A DNA stretch of 64,000 bases from a marine gamma proteobacterium HTCC2080 (GCA_000169115.1 AAVV01000009.1:62001-126000); one strand, 5' to 3'; positions 27,316-37,085 are shown, counted from the stretch's first letter. Translations and numbers: made by a program. Notes: a model not told the origin generated them from the letters alone.

Positions 27316-28515
27316 ATGTCTGATCGAAATGACGCCGTTGAAGTGAAACCCCTGCCTAGCTATGAAAGCCTGGGCGATGCGCTACCGCTTTGGACCTACG
27401 GTAGCGAGGAGCTGCTGGAGCTAGAGTATCAGGAGTTCTTCCTGAACAGCTGGCAAATGGTTGGCCACGTCTGTGACTTGCAGCAGCCCGGCGACTTCAT
27501 CACTTTAGATATGTGGCGCGATAGTGTGATTGTGGTGTGTGGTAAAGATCACGTGATTCGTGCTTTTCTCAACGTGTGTCGTCATCGCGCGATGCGGCTA
27601 TTGGATGGTCAAGGCAACTGTGGCAATGCCATCCAGTGCCCCTATCATGGTTGGACCTACCGCAATGACGGGTCGTTGCGTGGGGTGACACAGGCTGAAA
27701 ATTTCCCGGATCTGGATAAATCCACCCTTGGGCTCCAAGAGGTTCGATTAAAAATTTACCGAGGTCATATCTTCGTCAACTTGTGTGGGGGAGGGGCTAG
27801 TATTGACGACACTCTCGGGGCGCTTAGCGAAGGTATAGATCTCTACGCGCCTGAGACCTACGAGTCACATCGGCAACCTACCTTTGAAGTTTGGGATTGC
27901 AACTGGAAGCTGGCCTGGGACAACTACCAAGAAAATTATCACATTCCCATTGGACACCCTTGTTTGCATCGCATGGTGGAGAGCACCGAGGAGGGCGTTG
28001 AGTTCAGTGGCGGTTTTAATTACGGCTACTTTGCCATGCGTGACAAGCTCTCGAAGGTACCTCAGGAGCGCCGGTATCAGGAACTGATTGCCTGCACCGA
28101 TCACCGCTTCCCTGAAGGCAAGGGGCGCAAATGGCTGCAATTGGCTCTGGACCCCAATATGGGCATTGAGTACTACCCAGACCTCTTTGCTCTCTTTCAG
28201 ATTTTTCCTCTGGCCGTTGACAAAACGTTGGTCAAACTCGCTACCTATTCGCCACCGAATTTATCGGCTGAAGAAAGAGAGCTGCAGGCCATTAATTTGG
28301 CGCTGCTTGACGAGGTGAACGATCAAGACAAGATGCTGGTGGAGCGCATACAGCGCGGAGTTAACACTACAGGTTATCAACCGGGACCCCTCGCCCTAGA
28401 AGAGTCTTCGGTCTATAGCTTTCACGAGAGGGTGCGCGAACTTATCCCGGTCACGCGGCTCCCTGAGGCACCATTGCGGGGAACGCTTCATCAAACAAAC
28501 GCAGGTCTGAAGTAG
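27316..28515 (+). CDS. Rieske-type aromatic-ring-hydroxylating / oxygenase alpha subunit
   Basis: Catalytic subunit of a Rieske non-heme iron oxygenase, 399 residues from the ATG at 27316 (a GTG at 27304 is possible). The Rieske cluster ligands are C88-R-H90 and C108-P-Y-H111. The mononuclear iron histidines lie in DNYQENYHIPIGHPCLH at about 205-220. The family includes ring dioxygenases and N-demethylating or quaternary-amine monooxygenases such as GbcA and CntA; the short alpha-only form without a beta subunit gene fits the latter, but this is inference. A reductase gene is not adjacent. It ends a probable three-gene operon. Confidence 0.9.
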   Translation: MSDRNDAVEVKPLPSYESLGDALPLWTYGSEELLELEYQEFFLNSWQMVGHVCDLQQPGDFITLDMWRDSVIVVCGKDHVIRAFLNVCRHRAMRLLDGQGNCGNAIQCPYHGWTYRNDGSLRGVTQAENFPDLDKSTLGLQEVRLKIYRGHIFVNLCGGGASIDDTLGALSEGIDLYAPETYESHRQPTFEVWDCNWKLAWDNYQENYHIPIGHPCLHRMVESTEEGVEFSGGFNYGYFAMRDKLSKVPQERRYQELIACTDHRFPEGKGRKWLQLALDPNMGIEYYPDLFALFQIFPLAVDKTLVKLATYSPPNLSAEERELQAINLALLDEVNDQDKMLVERIQRGVNTTGYQPGPLALEESSVYSFHERVRELIPVTRLPEAPLRGTLHQTNAGLK

Positions 28516-28595
28516 CGCAGTCTATCGACTGAGGCTCTTTATCGTCAGTTCCCATGAGCGGTAGGGTGGGGTGCTCAGCAAGTCGGGCGTTAGCG

Positions 28596-28619
28596 ACAAA
28601 AGCGGATATTTGCTTTTGT
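28596..28619. terminator. Terminator-like hairpin between convergent genes
   Basis: ACAAAAGC, 8-base loop, GCTTTTGT: a perfect 8-bp stem between the stops of the Rieske and NDH-2-like genes. The T-rich half gives a weak U-tract on the plus strand. Confidence 0.5.
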
Positions 28620-28668
28620 GTTCATGACATGTCTGTCCTTGTTTGCAGCACTTTAATTGCCGTCTGCG

Positions 28669-29910
28669 CTATCTGAGTACTTGGAAGTTTTTTTGACGTA
28701 GTAACGCCGTGGGTGACATGACGACAGGCCATAGCAGCTTGTCTGAAGCACGAATGCCGCGTTTTAGGAGTAGCGCCGCCTTCTCTGGGCCGCCTTGCCG
28801 GTCGAGTTGGGCCATCGCGACCTCAAAGACGGCTTCTTTTCCCGCTGAAAGTAGGGGTGCGCCAGCAGCCCATTTTCCCGCCAACATGATACAGCCAAGA
28901 CCTCCAAATGAAATCAATTGAGGTTTTGGCGACGGCCGATAGCGCTTCATTTTACTGCCCTCGGTGATGGCTTTGAGATTTTGCGCGACGTTCTCACCCA
29001 TATCGATGGCATGGTAGGCCTGCTTAGCGAGAGAGCTAGGCAAATCGGCAGAGTCACCTGCAATGAATACATCATCTGCGTGCAGACTGTGCAGATAATC
29101 GTCAACCGGTGCCCAGCTTGCAGGTTTGGCAAGTCCCGACTGACTCAGCAGCGGCGCCGGCGCGGGTCCTCCGGTCCATATAGTGAGGTCACTACTCAGC
29201 GACTTCCCCGAGCCCAGCAGCACTGATTTTTGCCGGATACGTTGTGCGGTTTCATTGCAGCGAAATTCCACTGGATAGGGCTCACACAAGCTCCTTATGT
29301 AGTTATCAAGGCCCTTGGGGCTGTTTGGAAGCAGTTGTGTCTGAGCCTCCAGTACGGTGATTTTGAGGTTGCCCGGTGTGCCTTGACGCAATATTTCTCC
29401 CAGTGCCTCCACGCCGGTTATGCCAGCACCAATAATGGTCACGCGGGATGCTTCGGCTGTTGCTTGTAATGTACGCAGTCGGTCGCTAATGGCATCGCAT
29501 TGCGCCGCAGATTTGAAGGAAAAAGCATGGGCGTCAACGCCTGTGACGCCGTAATTGGCGTCGACTGCGCCAAGGGCCACTACAAGAAAGTCATATCGCA
29601 AGGTTGTGCCATCGTCGAGGGTTACCTGTTTGCTCTCTGGAGCAATGGACTGGACCGAAGCCTGCTTGAAACGATGTCCCATCGCGGTCATCTGATCAGC
29701 CAGATTTAAGCGAACATCCTTAGGCCGTTTGACGCCCGAAAGGATCTCGTGAATGTTGGGCAAAAATTCAAAGTGCGGTTTTTGATCCACCAGACAAACA
29801 TCAAAACTATGGTCAGACAGCTGGCCTGCGCAACTGATGCCTGCAAAGCCGCCACCGAGAATCAGTACGTTTGGGCGAGATTTGGATTTCTGCACGGGTT
29901 TGAGTCTCAT
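28669..29910 (-). CDS. NDH-2-like FAD/NAD(P)-dependent oxidoreductase
   Basis: A 413-residue two-dinucleotide-binding flavoprotein. The FAD site NVLILGGGFAGISCAGQL is at about 14-31, the NAD(P) site VTIIGAGITGVEALGEIL at about 155-175, and the FAD ribityl segment ADDVFIAGDSADLPSS is near residue 285. The layout matches type II NADH dehydrogenases and related sulfide:quinone or ferredoxin-type reductases. Cysteines of the SQR active site are not obvious, so an NDH-2-like role at the inner membrane is more likely. It faces away from the octamer repeat and the YheC/D-like gene. Confidence 0.85.
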   Translation of the reverse strand: MRLKPVQKSKSRPNVLILGGGFAGISCAGQLSDHSFDVCLVDQKPHFEFLPNIHEILSGVKRPKDVRLNLADQMTAMGHRFKQASVQSIAPESKQVTLDDGTTLRYDFLVVALGAVDANYGVTGVDAHAFSFKSAAQCDAISDRLRTLQATAEASRVTIIGAGITGVEALGEILRQGTPGNLKITVLEAQTQLLPNSPKGLDNYIRSLCEPYPVEFRCNETAQRIRQKSVLLGSGKSLSSDLTIWTGGPAPAPLLSQSGLAKPASWAPVDDYLHSLHADDVFIAGDSADLPSSLAKQAYHAIDMGENVAQNLKAITEGSKMKRYRPSPKPQLISFGGLGCIMLAGKWAAGAPLLSAGKEAVFEVAMAQLDRQGGPEKAALLLKRGIRASDKLLWPVVMSPTALLRQKNFQVLR

Positions 29911-30037
29911 GGGGCTGCTGATAGGGAGTGGGCTGTTTTGTCGCTGGGTCGTAAGCCCGCTAACGCCAAAGCAACAGTTTAGCAGCCTTCATTGAGCCGT
30001 TGTGAGTGCTTACGGTAAGGGGAGGTTTCAGTACATT

Positions 30038-30117
30038 ACCCTCGAACCCTCGAACCCTCGAACCCTCGAACCCTCGAACCCTCGAACCCTCGAACCCTCG
30101 AACCCTCGAACCCTCGA
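30038..30117. repeat. Ten perfect tandem copies of an 8-bp unit
   Basis: ACCCTCGA is repeated exactly ten times, with no substitution, from 30038 to 30117. Each unit carries TCGA at its junction. It lies 90 bases upstream of the ATP-grasp gene and about 130 bases upstream of the divergent NDH-2-like gene. Perfect octamers expand and contract by slipped-strand mispairing. It does not fall inside a protein. Confidence 0.97.
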
Positions 30118-30206
30118 GAAATTTTGAGTAGCAAAAACTCCTTTTGCATCTTTCTCTCCTCGGATACTATTTAAAGACACGATAAATTTATGTTGTACCG
30201 TTTAAA

Positions 30207-31388
30207 ATGACGCATCAGCCTCAAGACAAGCCGCTTTTAGGCATTCTCCAAGGCAGGTTGATTCCCAGAAAAGCCTTGCTAGAACTGGCGGATGCACAGG
30301 GAGTTCTTGCGGTAGCGATCACGCCAGACTCTGAAATAGATCCTCAAACCAAGACCATTAAGAATGTTGTCGCCGTTCAAGGAGGCAATACTGTCCCTTT
30401 GCCGTCTGTGCCATTCCCCCATGTCGTGTACGACATGCAATTTAGTAAGGGCAAAGGGCAAAAGCGTAGACAGCACTTCAGGGGAATAGCCAAGGCACTG
30501 AACGCGGCGGGCAGCCACTTTATTAACCCCTACAACAGCCTAGGCCTCGTTAATGACAAGGTTGCCTTTGGTGAACTTATGTCTAGAAATGGGATAAGTT
30601 CTCCCAGCTGCTACCCCTACAGCAAGGAATCCTTTGAAAAAATGCTTTCGAAGCACGAATCGGTGTTTGTAAAACCGGTAAGCGGAAATCAGGGCTTTGG
30701 GATTATCACAGCCACACGCTCGGAATTGGGTATCGAGCTGATGTACATCATTGTGGCGAGTTGCGGTACCGAAATAGAGCGCAGGCAGCGCTGGTATAAG
30801 CCCGAAAACGTTTTTGCGGCTATCGAAGATATTCGATCGGACGAGGGCTGGAGTCAGTCAGAGTACTTTCTTCAACCCTCGGTTGATTATTTCCCTTGGG
30901 ATGGTCGATGGACGTGGCTTAGAGCCAGTGTTCAGCGTGCTGAGGAGGGGCGTCTGGGCGTTGTGGGCATTGTTTTCAATTATCTACACTGCTCAGAATA
31001 CGGTGGCCGACATGATGATCCGCAGATTTTATACGCGAAGATTGCCGAGAACTGCGATAAACCTGCAAAGGATATTGAACATGCCTGTGCCCGTATTGCG
31101 CTGGCAACGCATCAGGTACTTGAGGACGCGATAGGACAAAAAATTGGTGAGCTGGGGATGGATATTCTTCTCGACAACAACGGGAACCCGCACATTCTTG
31201 AAGCGAACAATAAGCAGGGCAACTTGATTTACTGGGACCCGCAATACGCCGGAACACAAAATCCCGGTGGCTTTATGAATCCAGAGTTTAATGAGCGCGC
31301 AAAGGCTATGGATGTTAATCGCAATAACGCCATTCTCCAGTATGCAGAGTTTTTGGCAGCTAAGGCGTTGGACTCCGGCGGCGTCTAA
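30207..31388 (+). CDS. YheC/YheD-like ATP-grasp protein
   Basis: A 393-residue protein with the YheC/D signature: an N-terminal domain with ILQGRLIP, then HFINPYNSLGLVNDKVAFGELM, and an ATP-grasp fold with VFVKPVSGNQGFGI (lysine and glycine-rich loop, about 155), YFLQPSVDYFPWDGR, and metal ligands in MDILLDNNGNPHILEANNK (about 315-335). In Bacillus such proteins are tied to the spore coat, but this is a Gram-negative context with no sporulation genes. An amino-acid-ligase-type reaction (carboxylate-amine or -thiol bond using ATP) is expected from the fold. The ribosome site is weak; the start is chosen from the fit to the family. Confidence 0.78.
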   Translation: MTHQPQDKPLLGILQGRLIPRKALLELADAQGVLAVAITPDSEIDPQTKTIKNVVAVQGGNTVPLPSVPFPHVVYDMQFSKGKGQKRRQHFRGIAKALNAAGSHFINPYNSLGLVNDKVAFGELMSRNGISSPSCYPYSKESFEKMLSKHESVFVKPVSGNQGFGIITATRSELGIELMYIIVASCGTEIERRQRWYKPENVFAAIEDIRSDEGWSQSEYFLQPSVDYFPWDGRWTWLRASVQRAEEGRLGVVGIVFNYLHCSEYGGRHDDPQILYAKIAENCDKPAKDIEHACARIALATHQVLEDAIGQKIGELGMDILLDNNGNPHILEANNKQGNLIYWDPQYAGTQNPGGFMNPEFNERAKAMDVNRNNAILQYAEFLAAKALDSGGV

Positions 31389-31809
31389 AAGATGCCCACA
31401 AAGCAGGCCCCCAGCTTACTACCCGTGCTAGGCGCTTTGGTGTCCGAGGCCATGCCAGTAAAGCGATGAGCGCGCACGCTGGGGCGGTTTGAAGTATTCA
31501 CATATTTAGCGTTACCTACGTGACATTGCTAACAAGCATTTAATCGTCACCAAAGCAAAAGATGGCATGAGTTTTTGTATGGGCCTTTATGGGCGCTGGC
31601 TTTGCCAAAAAAAACGTAAGGCGTTCTGATTAAACCTCAACCGATAGCTAAAATTTCATCTATCGAATGGCCTGATTGCTCGCCGCTTTGAAGACTAAAA
31701 ACCAAAAACCCGAGCCGGCTGTTATTCCGACTCGGGTTTTTTTAGGTTTCTTCAAAACCCCGACTGGGACAGCCGGGATTCACTGAAGATTTACAGAGCA
31801 GTCTTTCGT
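31389..31809. other. Convergent intergenic region with terminator
   Basis: About 420 bases between the ATP-grasp gene and the TonB receptor gene. Apart from the terminator at 31704 I see no gene or repeat. Confidence 0.5.
31704..31743. terminator. Bidirectional rho-independent terminator
   Basis: AAAAACCCGAGCCGG, loop, CCGACTCGGGTTTTTTT: a strong GC stem flanked by A- and T-runs, between the convergent ATP-grasp and TonB receptor genes, so it can serve both. Confidence 0.92.
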
Positions 31810-34491
31810 TTAGAAAGCGTATCGGCCCTGTAGGTACCAAGTGCCACCGTTGAAGCCAAAAGGGCTGTCTTCGGGGTAGAGCTGGCCCAAACCACCTGGG
31901 TTAGGTGTCTTGTCTGGGTATTCGTCGAACAGGTTATCTACACCAGCCGTTAACTCAAGGCTGTCGGTGAGCTGATAAGACACCTGTGCATCCACCAAGG
32001 TTGCTGCATCGACGTTATAGCCATTACTGGTCGATTTCCAACCACCGTAATAGTTGGCTCGCAGCAGTGTACGCCACTTACCTTGAGTGTGTGACCAAGC
32101 CACGTTGCCCTTCACATTGGGCAGTAACTCTTCCAAGGCTTCGACACGACCCTCACTGATTGGGTTAATGCTACCCCGATCTGTGACTTCAGTGTCGTTG
32201 TAGTTAAACGCAACCGTAATGGTTGAGAAACCACTCATTAGGTCGAAGTTCATGTTACCAACGAGATCAACACCTTTGGTGCGGGTATCGAAGCTGTTTG
32301 AGAAGAACCGGAACTCAGCCAAATCGTCGAGGCCAATAAAGTCCTGTCGGTTGATGACACCAGCGGCGTCCAAACCTGTTAAAGCCTCTCCCACAGTACC
32401 GTAGCTGGTACCGCCGCCCGTGTAGTTCAAGGCAGCCAGGAAGTCGACGTTGGCACCCAAAGCAATGCGATCTTCAACATCAATGTCGTAGTAATCGATT
32501 GTCCAAGTAGACGCGCCGATATCAAAGCCAACGCCAAAGGAGAAGTTCTCAGCTTCTTCTGGCCCTAACTCTGGCCGACCTGCGCCGCCGTTTGTTGCCG
32601 CGATGTAATCAGCACCCAGCTGACCGGCGGCAGAAAACAAGGGAAGTGTTCCCTGATCTACCAAGGTGCCGTTAACGTTCTGGGTTGTCACGTTAGTGAT
32701 GTTAGCCTGACCTGCGGTCGGTGCGTGGAAGCCTGTGGAGAAAGCAGCACGCAGACGAAGGGAGTCGGTAACATGAAACAGACCTGCAAGCTTGTAGTTG
32801 GTCGTGTTGTCAAAGTTACTGAATTCCTCGTATCGCACGGCAGCCTGAAGAGTCAGCCTGTCGGTGACGTCCGTTTCAACGTCGACGTAGAAAGCGGTGT
32901 TATCCTGCTCTGCTGAGGTATCGTTGGGGAAGCCGCCAAATCCGTTCGAGCTTGAAGAGAAGCCCTGGGAAGCTAGTGGGCCAAGTGCGTAAGACGCTGG
33001 ATCACCGGCAAACAAGTCAAATTCTTCCTCGCGATATTCCGCACCAACAGCAACGTTGAGTTCAGATGCCAGACCAACTTCAAAGCCGTATGATAAATCG
33101 AGGTTGTAAACCGTTTCTGTTTGCTCTTGTCCACCAGGCACAAAGTCTCTTGGGGTATTAGGTCCCAGCGAGCCATTGATGGTGTTACGAATGTAGAACT
33201 CGGTCTTGTTCGAGCCGCGTTGTGCGCTCAGGTCATAGTTGAGGCCTGTGCCCACATCAAACGAACCTCGAGCACCAATCGCAAATGCAGTGTCTTCGTT
33301 GGTACCACCGAAACGAGGCACAAAGCCCGCAGGAATGGTTTCAATGAAGGAGAAGCAGTTGTCATCGGCTGATACTGAAGCTAACAGACCCGGATCAGGA
33401 ATGACGCCGCCAGATCCACCCAGAGGAATACCGTCAATACAGCTGCTGCCACCGTCCAAATCACCCACTAGGACAGACGGCACGCCTGAATCGCTTGCTA
33501 ATCCTGTCGTTGGATCGACCGTTGGTCCCTTGTAGACGCCGCCACGCTGGCCGCTTGGGCCGCCTACGACGTTTCGGTAGAAGAAGCCACCAGTGACTGC
33601 ACGCTCGGCGTAGTTGCCGAAGGCGTAAACTTCTAGGTTGTCATTAATCTCAAAGGCCGCGTTGAGAAACAGTTTGGCATCGTCGTCAACATCGGGCTGA
33701 CCCCAATACTGAGGTGCTTCACCTGTGTAGGTGTTGATCGCCTGAAAATCGGAAACTGGCGAATAACCATTGGCCGCAGCGAAAGCCACGTCATTTCTGA
33801 CTACTGATCGTACGGTGCCCTCGACATCCCGCATTTCGCCGGTGATGTTGACAAAGCCTCGGTCGCCCAGGGGCAAGCCCAAATTAGCAGCGACCATATA
33901 GTTATCGCCATCGCCCTCAAAGGTAGAGCCATAGCGAGCAACAACTTCAAAGCCTTCTGCGTCATCTCTGAGGATGAAGTTCAAAACACCGGCAATAGCG
34001 TCTGAACCATATTGTGACGAGGCGCCGTCACGAAGAACTTCGACCTGCTTCAGTGCCAATGAGGGAATTGACGCGATGTCTACACCCTGAGCACCATCAG
34101 AAATACCGCCGCCCAAAAAGGAGATGATGGAGCCGCGATGCCGACGCTTACCGTTAACCAGAACCAAAACGTTGTCTGGAGACAGGCCACGAAGGTTGGG
34201 TGGTCGTGTGATCGTGGCTGCATCACTAATGGGTTGCGCGTTAATATCAAACGAAGGAACTTGCGTGCGCAGCATGTCTTGCAAGTCGGTAGAGCCGTTG
34301 GTGCGCATCTCAGAGCCGCTAATAACGTCGACCGGTACCGGCGAGTCTTGGGCAGAACGATCAGAAAGTCGGGTGCCTGTGATGATTACCTCTTCCAGCC
34401 CGGCATCTTGGGCAATGGCGGTCTGCGCCAAAGTTACCGCCAAAGCAACCCCTGAAACGCGCCATAAAGGGCGTTTGTTCATTGATCTCAT
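31810..34491 (-). CDS. TonB-dependent outer-membrane receptor
   Basis: An 893-residue receptor. The signal peptide ends AQTAIA-QD at about residue 27, followed by a TonB-box region (LEEVIITGTRLSD), a plug domain (SPVPVDVISGSEM to EVLRDGASSQYGSDAIAGVLNFI, about 45-175) and a 22-strand type barrel that ends in the expected aromatic WYLQGRYAF. GGAG lies 6 bases before the ATG. The barrel has a cysteine pair (about SSCIDG and DNCFSF) in one long loop. It stands alone, and the Tat-exported flavoprotein gene lies upstream on the same strand. Ligand unknown; siderophore, polysaccharide or cobalamin cannot be told apart here. Confidence 0.92.
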   Translation of the reverse strand: MRSMNKRPLWRVSGVALAVTLAQTAIAQDAGLEEVIITGTRLSDRSAQDSPVPVDVISGSEMRTNGSTDLQDMLRTQVPSFDINAQPISDAATITRPPNLRGLSPDNVLVLVNGKRRHRGSIISFLGGGISDGAQGVDIASIPSLALKQVEVLRDGASSQYGSDAIAGVLNFILRDDAEGFEVVARYGSTFEGDGDNYMVAANLGLPLGDRGFVNITGEMRDVEGTVRSVVRNDVAFAAANGYSPVSDFQAINTYTGEAPQYWGQPDVDDDAKLFLNAAFEINDNLEVYAFGNYAERAVTGGFFYRNVVGGPSGQRGGVYKGPTVDPTTGLASDSGVPSVLVGDLDGGSSCIDGIPLGGSGGVIPDPGLLASVSADDNCFSFIETIPAGFVPRFGGTNEDTAFAIGARGSFDVGTGLNYDLSAQRGSNKTEFYIRNTINGSLGPNTPRDFVPGGQEQTETVYNLDLSYGFEVGLASELNVAVGAEYREEEFDLFAGDPASYALGPLASQGFSSSSNGFGGFPNDTSAEQDNTAFYVDVETDVTDRLTLQAAVRYEEFSNFDNTTNYKLAGLFHVTDSLRLRAAFSTGFHAPTAGQANITNVTTQNVNGTLVDQGTLPLFSAAGQLGADYIAATNGGAGRPELGPEEAENFSFGVGFDIGASTWTIDYYDIDVEDRIALGANVDFLAALNYTGGGTSYGTVGEALTGLDAAGVINRQDFIGLDDLAEFRFFSNSFDTRTKGVDLVGNMNFDLMSGFSTITVAFNYNDTEVTDRGSINPISEGRVEALEELLPNVKGNVAWSHTQGKWRTLLRANYYGGWKSTSNGYNVDAATLVDAQVSYQLTDSLELTAGVDNLFDEYPDKTPNPGGLGQLYPEDSPFGFNGGTWYLQGRYAF

Positions 34492-34795
34492 GTGTAGCTC
34501 CTACATCGGGAAATGAGTGTTATGTGTATAAAAATGTCGCTGATATGTGACATAGCGTGACTTTTCGAAGGGAAATACGAGAGTCACCCACCGCCGGATC
34601 ATTACTCCAAATGGCTTACTTCGCTACACAAAAAGTACCAATCACCAGTTTTCACATGAGTAAATTGAAGTCTCGACCGGTCATTTAACTGAGGTCAATT
34701 AAGTGCTGTCGCAGTGTCTGCGAAAATTTGCCCGCCCTCAGATCGAGCAGCCCCGCCGTCAAATCACCTTATTTGATAAGAATAAGGGCTGGGAC
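34492..34795. other. Intergenic region between receptor and flavoprotein
   Basis: About 305 bases between the receptor start and the flavoprotein stop, both on the minus strand. A weak hairpin (CCTTATT/AATAAGG, 34767-34787) may end the flavoprotein transcript. The rest should hold the receptor promoter. No gene seen. Confidence 0.45.
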
Positions 34796-36643
34796 CTACA
34801 GCTCGGTGATAGCGCGATACCCCATTTCCATGGCTGCAATCGCATCTGCCTCTGGCGCTGAATCAGAATTGGCAATTGTGATTCGCCTATGGGGCTGCCT
34901 GCCTATGGTAACCGAGCCCCCGGGGCCTGCGGCGGGATCTTCGCGGCCTGCCACGGTATAGCCATGGGCCCAACGGTTTACGGTCAGACTGGCGACATCT
35001 CGGTCAAAATTGAAATACTTTGAGGAAAGCATGCCGCTCAGGTGTTCTCTTACTTCTGCTTCATATACCGAGAAAGGCGTTCCCAGCATGCGGTAACGAG
35101 CCTCTCGATACTGTTCTTTTGCAGGTACTCCTGATTGTTCACTGTAGGGGCAGCTAATCATTTGAAGAACGCAGGGCGCATCGGGCCCTTCGGTATGTTG
35201 GTAACCTCCCAAGCTCACTGGAAAATCTATAAAAACTGTTTGGTGCATATTGCCGGGAGACATCGCAAGCCCGATGCCTTGTTCTTTAAATGCGCGCCAA
35301 TTGCGTAAGCCCACCGAGGTATAAACTAGCGGACTTTTTAACTGCTCACTTAATGCGGTCGCTTGCTTCTCGGGTAGGTCGCTCACAATATGCGGAACCA
35401 TCGCGTTGTGGCAGGCCATCACCACATGACCCGCTGAGACTTTGTGAGCTTTCTCGCCTCGTATGTAGTGAACGGAGACGCGTTCTGTTCCCGCCTTATC
35501 AGGAGAGTGGTGGACGTCTACTACAGTGCTGTTCAGCCTGATCCGCGATGGGTGGTTTGAGCCATCGAGTTGGCCGTAGTCAAATTTTGCGCCAACCAAA
35601 GATTCTGCCGTGGCCCCTTCAGCGATCGACGGTATCAGGTATTTCACTATTGCCCGGGCAACACCCGCGTTGCCATCGGGAAAATGATGGATGTAGGGGT
35701 GGTCTGCGTCGTAGACCTTCACGGGCGCAAAGCCCAATGCGCCGGCCTCTTTCGCTTTTTTTATGGTGAGTAACTCAGCACTGGCGTCTGACCAGTCGAT
35801 CGCTGAATGCCTCGCCATGTGCAGAACTTGCGGATCATCGACGCCCAGTGTTTGAGTTAAATAGTCAAAGTAATTGTGGGTTTTGATGTATTCGGGCAAG
35901 TCGTCTTCGGAGACGTCGAGGGAGTGAAGGCCACTTTTTAATATATGCAACAACTGACGTTGGCCGCGTTTGGACAGCGGGGTTTGTGCTACCGCCTCCT
36001 CGTCAGAAATAGCGGCCCCATGAAGGCCTTCAATGTAGTTATAGTAATTACCAAAGGGATGCCTAACTACCGTATCGCGCCCAAACTGCTTTGCATTGAA
36101 ATAGGTCGTGGCCCCTAAGCCATGGTCGCTGTAAAACTCTTGATTAAATGCAGTGTCGAAGCGATTAAGGTCGATTCCGACGCCCTTGAACAAGGATTTT
36201 ACTGCCTCTGGGGCTTCTCGAGGTTCAACGAGTGTCTGTGACCCACCATAGGTGATTAATTGATGGTCATCGATGGTGTGCTCGTTACGTTTGGCGTGGC
36301 CCCCAAAGTCATCGTGATTATCAAGAATGAGGATCGTTTTGTCGGGCCCGAACTTTTGGCGATAAAAAAATGCAGCTGCAAGGCCGCTCAGACCCGCGCC
36401 TACCACCACAAGATCATAAGATTCTTGCGTATCAACAATTTGATCGAGGTCGAAGTCGGCGTTCCATGCGCGGGCATGAGCCATTGTGTTCGATCCGGGG
36501 TGGTTGCCGCGCAGACCTGTTAGTGCCGGGGGATATGCCTCGCCTTCTGCAGCCAATGCCCATGCCAGAGGCGAGGGCAGGGTTGTTGCGCCCAGAGCAA
36601 CGGCTGATCCGTTAATGAAGTCGCGTCGTGTCATCTTTTTCAT
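34796..36643 (-). CDS. Tat-exported FAD-dependent oxidoreductase (spermidine dehydrogenase-like)
   Basis: A 615-residue flavoprotein. The N-terminus MKKMTRRDFINGSAVALGA is a twin-arginine signal (TRRDF), so the protein should be exported folded with FAD bound. The FAD motif VVVGAGLSGLAAAFFY follows at about residue 80, with a second segment ILDNHDDFGGHAKRNEH at about 106. The C-terminal FAD closing region GYTVAGREDPAAGPGGS is present. Overall order resembles periplasmic amine oxidases such as spermidine dehydrogenase. The substrate is unproven. It may be co-transcribed with the TonB receptor gene downstream. Confidence 0.82.
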   Translation of the reverse strand: MKKMTRRDFINGSAVALGATTLPSPLAWALAAEGEAYPPALTGLRGNHPGSNTMAHARAWNADFDLDQIVDTQESYDLVVVGAGLSGLAAAFFYRQKFGPDKTILILDNHDDFGGHAKRNEHTIDDHQLITYGGSQTLVEPREAPEAVKSLFKGVGIDLNRFDTAFNQEFYSDHGLGATTYFNAKQFGRDTVVRHPFGNYYNYIEGLHGAAISDEEAVAQTPLSKRGQRQLLHILKSGLHSLDVSEDDLPEYIKTHNYFDYLTQTLGVDDPQVLHMARHSAIDWSDASAELLTIKKAKEAGALGFAPVKVYDADHPYIHHFPDGNAGVARAIVKYLIPSIAEGATAESLVGAKFDYGQLDGSNHPSRIRLNSTVVDVHHSPDKAGTERVSVHYIRGEKAHKVSAGHVVMACHNAMVPHIVSDLPEKQATALSEQLKSPLVYTSVGLRNWRAFKEQGIGLAMSPGNMHQTVFIDFPVSLGGYQHTEGPDAPCVLQMISCPYSEQSGVPAKEQYREARYRMLGTPFSVYEAEVREHLSGMLSSKYFNFDRDVASLTVNRWAHGYTVAGREDPAAGPGGSVTIGRQPHRRITIANSDSAPEADAIAAMEMGYRAITEL

Positions 36644-37085
36644 ATTCGAATATTCCTGCTACCGCTCGAAAATAAAGTTGCCCTAGCATTTAACGGCACA
36701 GCCCAGCTATCCGTTAAACGATGTGCCACAGACTAAATAAAAGGGTTGTTTTAAGCGAGCCTCTTTGGAACACGGCTTGCGGCCAAGATTGAGGTCGTGA
36801 CTGCACTTTCTTCGTAACCCAACACCAATAGTGGCGCTGATGTTAAAAGCTTTACATTTTATATCAGTGCGGTTTTGGGCCTTTGCTCAGGGGAATTTGT
36901 GTTTCGACGTTCCAGTGGCGCCCTAATTGACTACCCTATAGACATCGACATGATTAGCGCCCTTGAAAATCAGGGCCTCTTGCAGCGTCAACAATGGCGA
37001 CTGTAATAGCGCTAGTGCAGATGCTAGCGGTGGCTCGTTGCCAGATGGCGCTACTCGTAAAGGGGACATTTGAAGGTTTAGTAAT
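36644..37085. other. Divergent intergenic region, no gene recognised
   Basis: About 440 bases between the divergent flavoprotein and nei genes. No ribosome-site-supported frame, repeat or clear operator found. Confidence 0.45.

Noticed and set aside
30038-30117. CRISPR-like or coding interpretation of the octamer array
   Set aside because: Units are head-to-tail without spacers, so this is a simple tandem repeat; no protein reading spans it.
33239-34516. Plus-strand frames opposite the TonB receptor (98 to 130 codons)
   Set aside because: Shadow frames of the receptor; Arg/Ser-rich, no start signals.
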